Origin: an uncultured Eubacterium sp.
GTDB taxonomy: Bacteria; Bacillota; Clostridia; Lachnospirales; Lachnospiraceae
Reading direction: 5' to 3'
NCBI GenBank assembly: GCA_945920185.1
Contig: CAMEJP010000018.1
Span: forward strand, 1-40,040
Length of the DNA: 40,040 nucleotides
Shown: positions 16,686 through 25,280 of the stretch, in pieces
Numbering within the stretch: the stretch's first letter is position 1
How the letters are laid out: the number at the start of each line of letters is the position of its first letter
Made by a program: the position numbers and the translations under genes
Notes under the pieces: model-generated
What the model saw: the letters and a program-made list of their open reading frames with translations, nothing else
Databases searched by the model: none
What the model was told of the DNA's origin: nothing

Positions 16686-17528
16686 CTATGCCTGTGCATA
16701 GAGCTTCTCTAAAAATTCTCTTGTGGCAATGGCATTCTCAGGCTTTGTATTTTCAAGAGAGATATGCACATATGGCTTATATTCCTTAATCTTTTTCATA
16801 AGCAGAGGGTAATTGAAGCCACCCTGTCCGCTAGGTATTGATACAAGCTCATTCTTTTCTTCATCCACCTTGTAATCCTTACAGTGAATAACTGCTATAT
16901 CATCGTTCAAAAGGTCAAATGCTTCCTCAATAATCTCATCCTGCTTATCCAGATTGCCTGTGTAAAGCAGATTGACAGGGTCAAATATAATCTGAAGATT
17001 AGGCGAATCTATGGCTTCAAGAACTTTTTTTGCCCTTTTAAGATTGCACACTATATGCTTATATACAGGTTCAATGGCTACAATGACACCCATTTTTTCA
17101 GCATATTCCACAATAGGTCTGAGATTTTTGATAAAAATCTCCAACGCCTCTTCGCTGTGATTAGCGGGTTCATACTTATACTCGGCATTTACCGCACCTG
17201 TTTCCGTTCCCACAACACCGCATCCGAGAATGCTTGCAAATCTGATATGTGCCTTGTACTTTTCCACTATCTCGGCATGCTTTACAGGGTCCGGATGGCA
17301 CAGATTAAGATAACAGCCAAGTACTGCTATATCTACCTTATTTTCAACACAAAGTTCCCTTATATACATGGCAAGTCCCGGAGTCATGGTTCCTATACCT
17401 ACCTTAAAATCGTGTATTGCTTTTGAAAGGGCTAACTGTGTACAATGAAAGCCTTTTTTATGAATATTGGCTATAAGTTCGTCTAAAGGAGCTTCCTCCA
17501 TATCATGAGCTCTGATTCCTATTCTCAT
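16686..17528 (-). CDS. Sugar phosphate isomerase/epimerase-like TIM-barrel protein
   Basis: 280 aa of the AP endonuclease 2 / xylose isomerase-like superfamily. Visible metal-binding pattern: IAIEPVYKH (about 153-161), IIFDPVNLLY (about 184-193), IAVIHCKDY (about 215-223) and VHISLENTK (about 259-267), supplying the Glu, Asp, His and Glu ligands. Members isomerise or dehydrate sugars and related compounds; the substrate cannot be read. The ATG has GAGGTAATCAT upstream. It sits between the thioesterase and apt, with its own promoter, and is not part of the usual recJ-apt-relA set. Confidence 0.85.
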   Translation of the reverse strand: MRIGIRAHDMEEAPLDELIANIHKKGFHCTQLALSKAIHDFKVGIGTMTPGLAMYIRELCVENKVDIAVLGCYLNLCHPDPVKHAEIVEKYKAHIRFASILGCGVVGTETGAVNAEYKYEPANHSEEALEIFIKNLRPIVEYAEKMGVIVAIEPVYKHIVCNLKRAKKVLEAIDSPNLQIIFDPVNLLYTGNLDKQDEIIEEAFDLLNDDIAVIHCKDYKVDEEKNELVSIPSGQGGFNYPLLMKKIKEYKPYVHISLENTKPENAIATREFLEKLYAQA

Positions 17529-17608
17529 ATGATTACCTCACAATCTAAAGTGCTGTTATGCCATAAGACACAGATATGCGGCACTTTTCGCAAATACCAA
17601 CTACTCTA

Positions 17609-17637
17609 ATAATACTATTCTAGCGTTTAAGTGTCAA
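17609..17637 (-). promoter_or_regulatory. Sigma-A promoter for the isomerase-apt-relA unit
   Basis: Minus strand: TTGACA (17632-17637), 17-base spacer, TATTAT (17609-17614). The -35 is perfect, the -10 differs at one base, and the spacing is ideal. The -35 lies inside the last codons of the thioesterase gene. The 75-base leader before the isomerase ATG can fold into a stem AAAGTGC/GCACTTT (arms around 17579-17585 and 17539-17545) with no T-run after it. Confidence 0.6.
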
Positions 17638-18354
17638 CATTTTCATTTCAAATACAAGCCTCTCACCCTCATATATATTGCAGTAAAATGTATGGTCATC
17701 AGCCGCATATCTGTACACCCGAAGAAGCTGTCCTTCCCGGCACTCTCCCAGATAATGCGTCTCCACATCCGTAAAAATGTTATTATGTATAAACTCAAGT
17801 GAAAATGTATTCATTGCAAGCCTTACATACTCCACATTGTTCATGTGCCTTGACATATCTATATGCTCGCAAAACACCTGCTGTTCTATGACATTGTCGG
17901 CATTTTCCCTGTCAAATGTCGGAAATTTTTCAAATTTTTTATCGCAAGTACACTCCTGAAATCCTTCCGTCGGATAGTTTAGAATTGAAAGTTTTACCGG
18001 TCTGTGACTTGTCCTGTCAAGCACACACATTTCCTGAACAGAAGCCGCATATACGTTCCCGTCAGGGCTTAATATTTCGGTACACACATGAGTCCTTACG
18101 ATTTTGTTATCAAGCGGGAACGTCCTTAACAAGATATCATCGCCCCACTCCGGAAAATCATAAAAATGCAGTTTTGTCTTTGTCAAAACCCAAAAAGCAT
18201 TGTATTTTTCACCTATGGCAACATTATCGCTTCCAAGCCTGCCAAAACACTCCGTAAATCCGTCCTGAAGCATAAGCATAGCCTGTGACACGCCCATTTT
18301 AAGGGTACTTGAAGCATATGCCGAGGTTATTCTTCTTGTATCCTGCCAAACCAT
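17620..18354 (-). CDS. Acyl-ACP thioesterase (FatA/FatB-like)
   Basis: Releases fatty acids from acyl carrier protein. 244 aa with two hotdog folds: the first holds WVLTKTKLHFYDFPEWGD, and the second holds the active-site region DMSRHMNNVEYVRL (about 165-178), where the Asn and His positions match bacterial PF01643 enzymes. I take the second of two nearby ATGs (18352-18354), because AAGGAAGG ends six bases before it and abuts the first. It is not a standard member of the recJ-apt gene order, so it appears to be an insertion in this lineage. Chain-length preference cannot be inferred. Confidence 0.88.
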   Translation of the reverse strand: MVWQDTRRITSAYASSTLKMGVSQAMLMLQDGFTECFGRLGSDNVAIGEKYNAFWVLTKTKLHFYDFPEWGDDILLRTFPLDNKIVRTHVCTEILSPDGNVYAASVQEMCVLDRTSHRPVKLSILNYPTEGFQECTCDKKFEKFPTFDRENADNVIEQQVFCEHIDMSRHMNNVEYVRLAMNTFSLEFIHNNIFTDVETHYLGECREGQLLRVYRYAADDHTFYCNIYEGERLVFEMKMLTLKR

Positions 18355-18425
18355 TTTCATCCTTCCTTTCGTATTTCAGATTAAAACAGATGCACATAAC
18401 TTTCATAATACCAAAGTCATTCAAA

Positions 18426-20132
18426 CTACTGTACTCCGGTAATAATTATCTGTATGCTGCGTTCTCCCCTATACTCATTGAGTATAGGATAATAAGTAAA
18501 AGCATACTTCTCACGTTCACGGACCTTTTGGGTAAATATGTCCGCATCACCAAAATATACTGCATCTATCTTAAAGCCTTTTTCATTTATAAGACCAAGT
18601 TTTACAACATTTCTGTTTTTTCCAGTAACATTAATACTCTTTACAAAAAGATTTTTCTCTGCAAATACAGGCTTCTCATTGCCGTTTCCGAAAGGTTCAA
18701 GAAGTTTTAAATCCTCTATAAGCTTTTCACTTATATATGACACAGGCATAGGCACATCTATCCACACCGTCTTCACAAAATCTTCTTCCGTCAGGGACGT
18801 ATTCCTGTTAAGCATCTTTCTTAGCGGTTCTATGTTTTTCTTTTCAAGAGATAATCCTGCCGCCATCGGATGCCCGCCGAATTTGGTAAACAGTTCCTTA
18901 CATTTTGTAAGCTCTTCAAACATATTGTAATGCTCAATGGAACGTCCTGAACCCTTCACTCCGTTCTCCCCATCAGTAAGTACAATAGCCGGCCTGTTAA
19001 GTCGTTCTTTAATTCTTCCTGCCACTATTCCTGCTATACTCTCATGACACTCCGGAAGATATATGACCAGAACCTTATCATTTTTAAGAGAAGTTTCCTC
19101 TACCTGCCTTACGGCAGCACATACAGCACTTTCTGTCATAGTTTTTCTGTCATCATTGAATCTGCGAAGCATTACTGCAAGATTTCTTGCACTTTCAATA
19201 TCCTCGCAAAGTAGCATATCAACCGCATATTTGGCTGTTTCGAGTCTTCCGCTTGCATTAAGGCACGGGCCTATCCTAAAACCTATGTCATATGAGGTTA
19301 TGGTTCTGTCCGTCAGTGCATTTACCTCAAGAAGTGCCTTTAGTCCTGCATTTTTTGTATGCACGATATCCTTAAGCCCACGTTTCACCAGTATTCTGTT
19401 TTCGTCTCTCAGCGGCATAATGTCTCCGACCGTAGCAATGGCAGCAAACTGCATAAACTCCTCTATGCCCTCAATTCTGCATTTTTCATATAGACAGCAG
19501 GCAAATTTGTAAGCCACATACGCTCCGCATATTTCCTTAAACGGATACTCGCAAAGCTCCTGTTTAGGATTGATCACCGCATCAGCTTCGGGAATAACAT
19601 AATATCTGCTTCCGGATTCCTCTCTGAAAGGAACATTATGATGATCTGTAATTATTACGGTCATACCCAGTGATTTTGCATAAGCTATGGCATCATATGC
19701 CGCTATTCCGTTGTCACAGGTCACAATGATATCCACGCCGCTCTCAAATGCAGATTTTATAAGATTTTCATTGATACCGTAACCGTCAGCTATCCTGTCC
19801 GGGACAACATAATCCACATTTGCACCCGCATTTTTAAGTGCCGTCAGCAATATGTAAATAGAACAAATGCCATCAATATCATAGTCGCCGATAATGCGTA
19901 TGTTTTTCTTTTCCGCAATTCCGGCAGTAATGATATCAATGGCTTTATCCATGTCCTTTAACAACCACGGAGAATGGAGTTTTGACGTATCTTCACTAAA
20001 ATACATCAAAAGCTCCTCTTCTGTGATTATATCTCTATTTCTGATAACTCTGGCTACAACCGGATCAATATGAAATTTTTCGCCTATACCGTTAAAATCG
20101 GCTTTCTTTCCATATATTCTCCAATTTTCCAT
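18426..20132 (-). CDS. recJ: Single-stranded-DNA-specific exonuclease RecJ
   Basis: 5'-3' exonuclease for RecF-type recombination and mismatch and base-excision repair. The DHH phosphoesterase motifs are intact: IIGDYDIDGICS (Asp83, Asp85, Asp87), TCDNGI (Asp140) and ITDHHN (DHH 163-165); the DHHA1 motif SGRSI plus FGGHPMAAG is seen further on. 568 aa is typical, and an OB-like C-terminal part is present. The ATG follows GAGG. It lies 55 nt after secDF, a conserved clostridial neighbourhood. Confidence 0.95.
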   Translation of the reverse strand: MENWRIYGKKADFNGIGEKFHIDPVVARVIRNRDIITEEELLMYFSEDTSKLHSPWLLKDMDKAIDIITAGIAEKKNIRIIGDYDIDGICSIYILLTALKNAGANVDYVVPDRIADGYGINENLIKSAFESGVDIIVTCDNGIAAYDAIAYAKSLGMTVIITDHHNVPFREESGSRYYVIPEADAVINPKQELCEYPFKEICGAYVAYKFACCLYEKCRIEGIEEFMQFAAIATVGDIMPLRDENRILVKRGLKDIVHTKNAGLKALLEVNALTDRTITSYDIGFRIGPCLNASGRLETAKYAVDMLLCEDIESARNLAVMLRRFNDDRKTMTESAVCAAVRQVEETSLKNDKVLVIYLPECHESIAGIVAGRIKERLNRPAIVLTDGENGVKGSGRSIEHYNMFEELTKCKELFTKFGGHPMAAGLSLEKKNIEPLRKMLNRNTSLTEEDFVKTVWIDVPMPVSYISEKLIEDLKLLEPFGNGNEKPVFAEKNLFVKSINVTGKNRNVVKLGLINEKGFKIDAVYFGDADIFTQKVREREKYAFTYYPILNEYRGERSIQIIITGVQ

Positions 20133-20187
20133 ATTTCCTCACATTCTGCAGGCCACGAAATATGACCGCAGCAAACAGTTTCTTCTT

Positions 20188-22359
20188 TTACTCTGATTTT
20201 GGCGGGAATTTCATCATAAACGTATGCCACAGCGAACCTGATACACATACTGATGAATATGCACCACAGATTACACCCACTATAAGCGGCAGAGAGAACT
20301 CCCTGATTGATGTAACTCCGAGTATAAAAAGCATTACAAGCATTATGCCTGTTGTTATTGAAGTATTGATACTTCTTGAAAGTGTGGATGTAACGCTTCT
20401 GTTAACAACATCAGAAAGGTTCTCTTTCTGTGCCTTAGTCTTGACATCCTCACGGATTCTGTCAAAGATAACGATAGTTGCATTGATTGAATAACCTACT
20501 ATCGTAAGTATGCAGGCAATAAATGTATTACCCATAGGTATCCTTGCGACAGCATAGAAAGCAACCACAACAAGTACGTCATGAAGAAGTGCTATAATTG
20601 CACTTGTGGCAAATCTGATATTTCTGAACCTTACCCATATGTAAAGAAGAATTGCAACCATTGCAACACTCAAAGATATTATTGCATCTCTCTGCATTTC
20701 CTTACTTACCGTTGAACTTATGCTCTCTGAAGTAATCTTCTTAGGGTCAACGGAATATTTTTCTTCCAAAGCTTTACTGATTTTCTCGCCCTGCTCTGCC
20801 GTAAGTTCTTTTGTCTTAAATACAACCTCAGTGCTTCCTTCAACGCGCTGAGTCTGGATAGTACCGATTCCTATAATATCCTTTATGACAGGAACCACAT
20901 CATTTTCAATCTCCGACTGGCTGAGTGCCTCGTTAAATGTAACTGATGTAGAAGAACCTCCTACAAATTCAATGCTAAAGTTGAATACGCCTTTTCCGTT
21001 CACACCGTTTATTATCATTGCCACAACGCCAACTGCTATAAGTGCCAGTGATATTAAAAGATATACAACCTTTTTCTTCATAAAGTTAAATATCTTCTTA
21101 GGCTTTTGCATACCGTAAAGAGACGGCTTGTTTGCACCCAACTGGAAAAACAGCTTTATGATAAACTTTGTCACAACAATAGCAGTAAACATTGAAAGTA
21201 TAATACCTATGGCAAGCGTAACGGCAAATCCCTTTACGGTACCGGAGCCAAGTGCATAAAGCACTACCGCTGCAATAAGTGTTGTTATATTACCGTCAAA
21301 GATAGCACTGAAAGCCTTGTCAAAACCGTTCTTAATAGCAGTTTCAACAGTATATCCGTTTGCCAGTTCTTCTCTTATTCTCGCAAATATAATTACATTG
21401 GCATCAACCGCCATACCTATTGACAGTACGATACCGGCAATACCCGGAAGAGTAAGTGTTACTTCAAATGCACTTACCGCAAATATAACAAGTCCGATGT
21501 ATATTATAAGTGCAATACTTGATGCAAGACCCGGAATTCTGTAATAAGCTATCATAAATACGATTATAAGAATGATACCTATTAAAGCAGCCATAAGGCT
21601 CGTGTCTATTGCATTGCTTCCAAGCTCGGGAGCTACTATATTTGAACGAAGTGTCGTAAGTTCAAGAGGAATGGCACCTATTCTTATATATGTTGCAAGT
21701 GTATCGGCAGCCTCATAGCTTTCCATATTATCAATGGATACTTCACCGCCTGTAATTTCCTTCTCGCATATCGGATTGCTGATCTGCTTTCCGTCATATA
21801 CAATAGCTATCTTCTTATCATTTGTATTAGTCTTCTGTGATACCCTTCTGGTGCCTTCAGCAAATTTCTCAGCACCTTCCTCAGTAAGGGTCAAAGATAC
21901 CAGATACTTCTTGCTGCCTGTTGTATTATCAGTCGTATACATTGCCTCGGCATCTTTTATGTCGCTTCCTGTTATGATGACATTCTCATCCACGTCCACA
22001 AATTCAAGAGAACCAGGCTGTCCAAGGTCGTCGAGTATAGCCTTTGCTGATGCCATATCCGTACTCTTAAGAGGTATCTCAACATTTATTCTGTTGTCAC
22101 CCTCCTGATATACATTTGCCTCTGTGCTATACTTTTCAACTCTCTTCTGGAGTTTGTAAATAGTGTCTTTCATATCCTGACTTGATGGATTTTCCTCAAC
22201 AGTCTGGAAGGTTATGCTAAGACCACCGTTAAGGTCAAGACCAAGCTTGATATCCTCGGCACTTCCGTACTTGTCCTTGCCGATACCGAAATAAGCTATG
22301 TAGCTTATTCCAAGCAATACTGCGATAAGAAGGACTAACTTACCAATCTTCTTTCCCAT
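20188..22359 (-). CDS. secDF: Fused protein translocase subunit SecDF
   Basis: Membrane protein that uses the proton gradient to aid Sec export. 723 aa, joining SecD and SecF in one chain, as in Bacillus subtilis. SecD half: first helix 8-25, LGLDLNGG at 39-46, GMAVDANVIIFARIREE at about 315-331. SecF half starts around 428: FSIEFVGGSS (461-470), then GYSINATIVIFDRIRED and SINTSITT. Twelve helices are expected. The Shine-Dalgarno AAGGAAG is ten bases from the ATG. It follows scfB by 21 nt, a well-known association of SCIFF maturase genes. Confidence 0.96.
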   Translation of the reverse strand: MGKKIGKLVLLIAVLLGISYIAYFGIGKDKYGSAEDIKLGLDLNGGLSITFQTVEENPSSQDMKDTIYKLQKRVEKYSTEANVYQEGDNRINVEIPLKSTDMASAKAILDDLGQPGSLEFVDVDENVIITGSDIKDAEAMYTTDNTTGSKKYLVSLTLTEEGAEKFAEGTRRVSQKTNTNDKKIAIVYDGKQISNPICEKEITGGEVSIDNMESYEAADTLATYIRIGAIPLELTTLRSNIVAPELGSNAIDTSLMAALIGIILIIVFMIAYYRIPGLASSIALIIYIGLVIFAVSAFEVTLTLPGIAGIVLSIGMAVDANVIIFARIREELANGYTVETAIKNGFDKAFSAIFDGNITTLIAAVVLYALGSGTVKGFAVTLAIGIILSMFTAIVVTKFIIKLFFQLGANKPSLYGMQKPKKIFNFMKKKVVYLLISLALIAVGVVAMIINGVNGKGVFNFSIEFVGGSSTSVTFNEALSQSEIENDVVPVIKDIIGIGTIQTQRVEGSTEVVFKTKELTAEQGEKISKALEEKYSVDPKKITSESISSTVSKEMQRDAIISLSVAMVAILLYIWVRFRNIRFATSAIIALLHDVLVVVAFYAVARIPMGNTFIACILTIVGYSINATIVIFDRIREDVKTKAQKENLSDVVNRSVTSTLSRSINTSITTGIMLVMLFILGVTSIREFSLPLIVGVICGAYSSVCVSGSLWHTFMMKFPPKSE

Positions 22360-22380
22360 TTCGTAAAAACTTCCTTTCCA

Positions 22381-23736
22381 TTAATTATCTGCCATGGCAG
22401 CTTTTATCATTATGGCACATTCAACTCTTTTTCTCTGCAATTCACAGCCGATATCATATGTACCATTAATGTCACCCGTAAAGTTGTAGGCATTAGCCGC
22501 ACAACCGCCGCTGCAATAAAACCTTGCAAAACATTCTTTGCACTTAGGCTTTGCATAAACATTGCAGCCTTTAAATTTTTCGCATATATCTTCTCTTACA
22601 ATTCCTTCGTCTACATTTCCTAAAAGGAACTCTTCCTGACCCACAAACTGATGGCATGGATACAAATCACCCCACGGAGTAACGGCAAGATATTCCGTTC
22701 CCGAGCCACAGCCTGACAGTCTCTTATACACACACGGACCGCCGTTTAAGTCTATCATAAAGTGGAAAAAGTTAAATCCTTTTCCCGCCTTTTTTCTTGA
22801 AACTATTTCCTTTGCCAATGTGTCATATTCTTCAAGAAGCTTTTGCACATCCTCCTGCTTTATGGCGTAATCCTCCGTGTCAGGTGCCACCACAGGCTCT
22901 ACCGATATCTGTTCAAAGCCCATATCTGCCAACGACAATACATCCTTTGAGAAATCAAGATTATGATGAGTAAATGTACCACGCACATAATAATTCATCT
23001 GATTTCTGCTGTCGGCAAATTTCTTGAACTTAGGCATTATGAGGTCGTAACTGCCCTTGCCGTTTCTGAACGGACGCATATGGTCGTGTACTTCCTTTCG
23101 GCCATCCACGCTCAAAACCACATTTCCCATTTCCCTGTTAGCAAATTCCATAACCTCGTCATTTAAGAGAACGCCGTTTGTCGTAAGGGTAAATCTAAAC
23201 TTTTTGTTATGTTTCTCTTCAAGGCTTCTTCCATACTCCACAAGCTGCTTTACCACTTCAAAATTCATAAGCGGTTCTCCGCCAAAGAAATCCACTTCAA
23301 GATTCTTTCTTTTTCCTGAGGAAGCAACCAGAAAATCCAGGGCTTTTTTACCAACTTCAAAGCTCATAAGAGCCCTTCTTCCATGATACTCGCCTTCCTC
23401 GGCAAAACAATATTTGCATGCCAGATTGCAATCATGTGCTATATGCAGGCACAACGCCTTAACAACATGTTCCCTGTTCTTAAAATTGTCTATGTATTCT
23501 TCATAGATATCCTCAGTGAAAAGAGCACCCTCTTCCTTAAGTTCACTTATCTCGGCATACGCTTCGCGGATGTCCTCCTCACTATATTTCCCGGCAAGCT
23601 GCTTTACTATATCATCAAGGCTGCTTTTTTCATAAACAGCCACTACATCATACACAACGTCATCAACCACATGAACAGCACCGCTGTTTACGTCTAAGAC
23701 TATGTTATAGCCGTTGTTCTTATATTGATGAATCAT
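22381..23736 (-). CDS. scfB: SCIFF thioether maturase, radical SAM/SPASM protein (TIGR03974)
   Basis: Radical SAM enzyme that installs a Cys-to-Thr thioether in the SCIFF peptide. 451 aa from the ATG at 23734-23736, which gives the family's usual MIHQYKNNGYN start and has AAAGGAA upstream; an upstream TTG would add 11 residues and is not favoured. An N-terminal PqqD-like recognition domain (about 1-90) is followed by the cluster motif CNLACKYC (Cys103, Cys107, Cys110), GGEPLMNF, and a SPASM region rich in cysteines (CVYKRLSGCGSG, CHQF, CKGCNVYAKPKCKECFARFYCSGGC). Its precursor scfA is 111 nt upstream. Confidence 0.96.
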   Translation of the reverse strand: MIHQYKNNGYNIVLDVNSGAVHVVDDVVYDVVAVYEKSSLDDIVKQLAGKYSEEDIREAYAEISELKEEGALFTEDIYEEYIDNFKNREHVVKALCLHIAHDCNLACKYCFAEEGEYHGRRALMSFEVGKKALDFLVASSGKRKNLEVDFFGGEPLMNFEVVKQLVEYGRSLEEKHNKKFRFTLTTNGVLLNDEVMEFANREMGNVVLSVDGRKEVHDHMRPFRNGKGSYDLIMPKFKKFADSRNQMNYYVRGTFTHHNLDFSKDVLSLADMGFEQISVEPVVAPDTEDYAIKQEDVQKLLEEYDTLAKEIVSRKKAGKGFNFFHFMIDLNGGPCVYKRLSGCGSGTEYLAVTPWGDLYPCHQFVGQEEFLLGNVDEGIVREDICEKFKGCNVYAKPKCKECFARFYCSGGCAANAYNFTGDINGTYDIGCELQRKRVECAIMIKAAMADN

Positions 23737-23815
23737 CACAAAATTTCCTTTCAAACCGTAAAATGCCAAAAGAAGTACCGGACAAATGTGCTTTCGGTTA
23801 TCTTCTTTTACATTA

Positions 23816-23842
23816 ATAAGAGAGTGATAAACACTCTCTTAT
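23816..23842 (-). other. Hairpin between scfA and scfB
   Basis: Perfect 11-bp stem ATAAGAGAGTG/CACTCTCTTAT with a five-base loop, starting five bases after the scfA stop. There is no strong T-run on the minus strand, so it is more likely an mRNA-stabilising or partial attenuation structure that keeps precursor transcript above maturase transcript than a full terminator. Confidence 0.6.
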
Positions 23843-23847
23843 CATAA

Positions 23848-23994
23848 TTAGTTGTTCTTATTCTCGCAGCTCTGATTACCTACTGTACAAGATGTCTTAC
23901 AAGCTGACTGACAAGATGTCTGACACTCACCACAACCGCCGTTCTTAACGGTATCTTTCAGATTCTTAGTATTGATTGTCTTAATATGCTTCAC
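23848..23994 (-). CDS. scfA: SCIFF ranthipeptide precursor (six-cysteine peptide, TIGR03973)
   Basis: 48-aa precursor: start MKHIKTINTKNL, then six cysteines at 21, 24, 28, 32, 36 and 43. It starts at a GTG (23992-23994) with AGGAGGT seven bases upstream; a longer frame exists but lacks that site. The family's characterised thioether, Cys32 to Thr37 in Clostridium thermocellum CteA, aligns with Cys32 and Thr37 here, so a matching crosslink is expected. The biological role of SCIFF is not settled; it is found in nearly all Clostridia. It has its own strong promoter and is followed by scfB. Confidence 0.97.
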   Translation of the reverse strand: MKHIKTINTKNLKDTVKNGGCGECQTSCQSACKTSCTVGNQSCENKNN

Positions 23995-24028
23995 AACGAT
24001 TACCTCCTGATGATATTTAACTTGATGT

Positions 24029-24057
24029 ATTATATCATATGTAACCCCGTTTGTCAA
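24029..24057 (-). promoter_or_regulatory. Consensus sigma-A promoter of scfA
   Basis: Minus strand: TTGACA (24052-24057), exactly 17 bases, TATAAT (24029-24034), and the -10 is preceded by TG one base before it (extended -10). This is the closest match to the full consensus in the window, placed 35 bases upstream of the GTG start, and it suggests strong constitutive expression of the peptide. Confidence 0.8.
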
Positions 24058-24112
24058 ACTGTTGAAACAGCTTTTTATATTCTTACATTACACTTTATTT
24101 TACATTTAAGGT

Positions 24113-24139
24113 TAAACTTCAAAGAATATCTGTCGATAT
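24113..24139 (+). promoter_or_regulatory. Sigma-28 (sigma-D) like promoter of the EF-hand gene
   Basis: TAAA (24113-24116), 15-base spacer, GTCGATAT (24132-24139). The consensus for motility-type sigma-D is TAAA-N15-GCCGATAT; only one base differs. It lies 54 bases before the ATG at 24194 on the plus strand, back to back with scfA. No better sigma-A match is seen in the interval. Confidence 0.5.
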
Positions 24140-24193
24140 TTTAAATAGCCTAATAGTACCGCTGTAAAAAAATATGAAAGGCGGTATTTTTCC

Positions 24194-25183
24194 ATGATTA
24201 TCAATTCAAGCAATGTAGATATGCACTCAACACGCATATTCTCAAGCGTTGCCTCATACTCTAAGGCAACAGTAACCACTGGCAGAAAAATCGCAGGTTT
24301 AAAAAGCCTGAACGGTTTTTCAAACACCTTAAAACTAAATGTCACCAAGGCAGAAAACACTCAGGAAAGCAGTAGAACAGACAGTGCACAGGAACTTAGA
24401 AACAAGACCATAACCTGGCTTATCGACCTGCTTACCCGCATGAAAAACAGGACAGTTTCATCGGATGAGAACGGAGCAGATACTCTTAATATCACTACAT
24501 CATCCACACCTACCATGTGGACTGAAACTACGGAACATTTTTCTTACAGTGAAGCCGAAGAAACCACTTTTGCTGCCACAGGTGCGGTAGTTACAGGGGA
24601 CGGTCGGACAATCCCTGTAGACGTATCCTTCTCGCTCTCAAGAAGTTTTACGCAGAGCGTCGAGTATACAAGCATATCAAATGTATCCTCTATACTCACA
24701 GACCCGCTGATACTCAATCTTGACTCATCACCTGCCACCGTCAGCTCACAGAAATTTCTGTTTGACCTTGACAGCGACGGAGATTTGGAGGAAATTTCTG
24801 CTCCAAGTAAAGGAAATGCCTTTCTTGCTTTAGACAAAAACGGGGACGGAACCATCAATGACGGAAGTGAGCTTTTCGGAACCCTTACCGGAAACGGCTT
24901 TAAAGAGCTTGCCGCTTATGATTTGGATAATAACGGATACATTGATGAGAACGACGAGATTTTCAAAAAGCTCAAAGTATGGATAAAAGACGAAGAAGGC
25001 AATGACGTCCTCCTTAACCTCAAAGAGGCAAATGTAGGTGCCATATGCCTTAAGAATATTGAAGCAGCCTTCTCTATGACAGATGAGAACAATGCACTCA
25101 ACGGCCTTATGCGAAGAACCGGCTTCTATATAAAGGAAACCGGAGAATGTGCAAGCATCTCGCAGATTGACCTTGCTATGTAA
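24194..25183 (+). CDS. EF-hand calcium-binding protein of unknown function
   Basis: 329 aa with no signal peptide or transmembrane helix. The N-terminal half (about 1-130) is rich in Ser and Thr, with a possible helix at 64-85 (QELRNKTITWLIDLLTRM). The C-terminal half carries three calcium loops: DLDSDGDLEE (191-200), DKNGDGTINDGSELFG (214-229) and DLDNNGYIDENDEIF (243-257). The spacing and the GDG..NDGSELFG pattern resemble dockerin-like EF-hand blocks seen in RTX-type and surface proteins. AAAGGCGG precedes the ATG. It is alone on the plus strand, with a sigma-28-like promoter, so a link to motility or the cell surface is possible but not shown. Confidence 0.8.
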   Translation: MIINSSNVDMHSTRIFSSVASYSKATVTTGRKIAGLKSLNGFSNTLKLNVTKAENTQESSRTDSAQELRNKTITWLIDLLTRMKNRTVSSDENGADTLNITTSSTPTMWTETTEHFSYSEAEETTFAATGAVVTGDGRTIPVDVSFSLSRSFTQSVEYTSISNVSSILTDPLILNLDSSPATVSSQKFLFDLDSDGDLEEISAPSKGNAFLALDKNGDGTINDGSELFGTLTGNGFKELAAYDLDNNGYIDENDEIFKKLKVWIKDEEGNDVLLNLKEANVGAICLKNIEAAFSMTDENNALNGLMRRTGFYIKETGECASISQIDLAM

Positions 25184-25227
25184 ACCGGCAGGCTGCATCT
25201 TAAGTTCAATACAAAATAGTTTAATAC

Positions 25228-25267
25228 AAAATCCCACAGACCTTTTATGAGCCTGTGGGATTTTTCT
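25228..25267. terminator. Bidirectional terminator between the EF-hand gene and dapF
   Basis: Perfect 10-bp stem AATCCCACAG (25230-25239) with CTGTGGGATT (25253-25262), 13-base loop, T-run after the second arm and A-run before the first. It can serve the plus-strand gene ending at 25183 and the convergent dapF ending at 25281. Confidence 0.9.
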
Positions 25268-25280
25268 CTTTTGCCTATAT

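Noticed and set aside
22381..23769. Longer start for scfB
   Set aside because: The upstream TTG lacks an RBS, and the family start MIH follows a clear AAAGGAA.
23848..24057. 69-aa version of scfA
   Set aside because: It would start upstream of the AGGAGGT site and inside the promoter -35 box; the GTG start gives the known SCIFF N-terminus.
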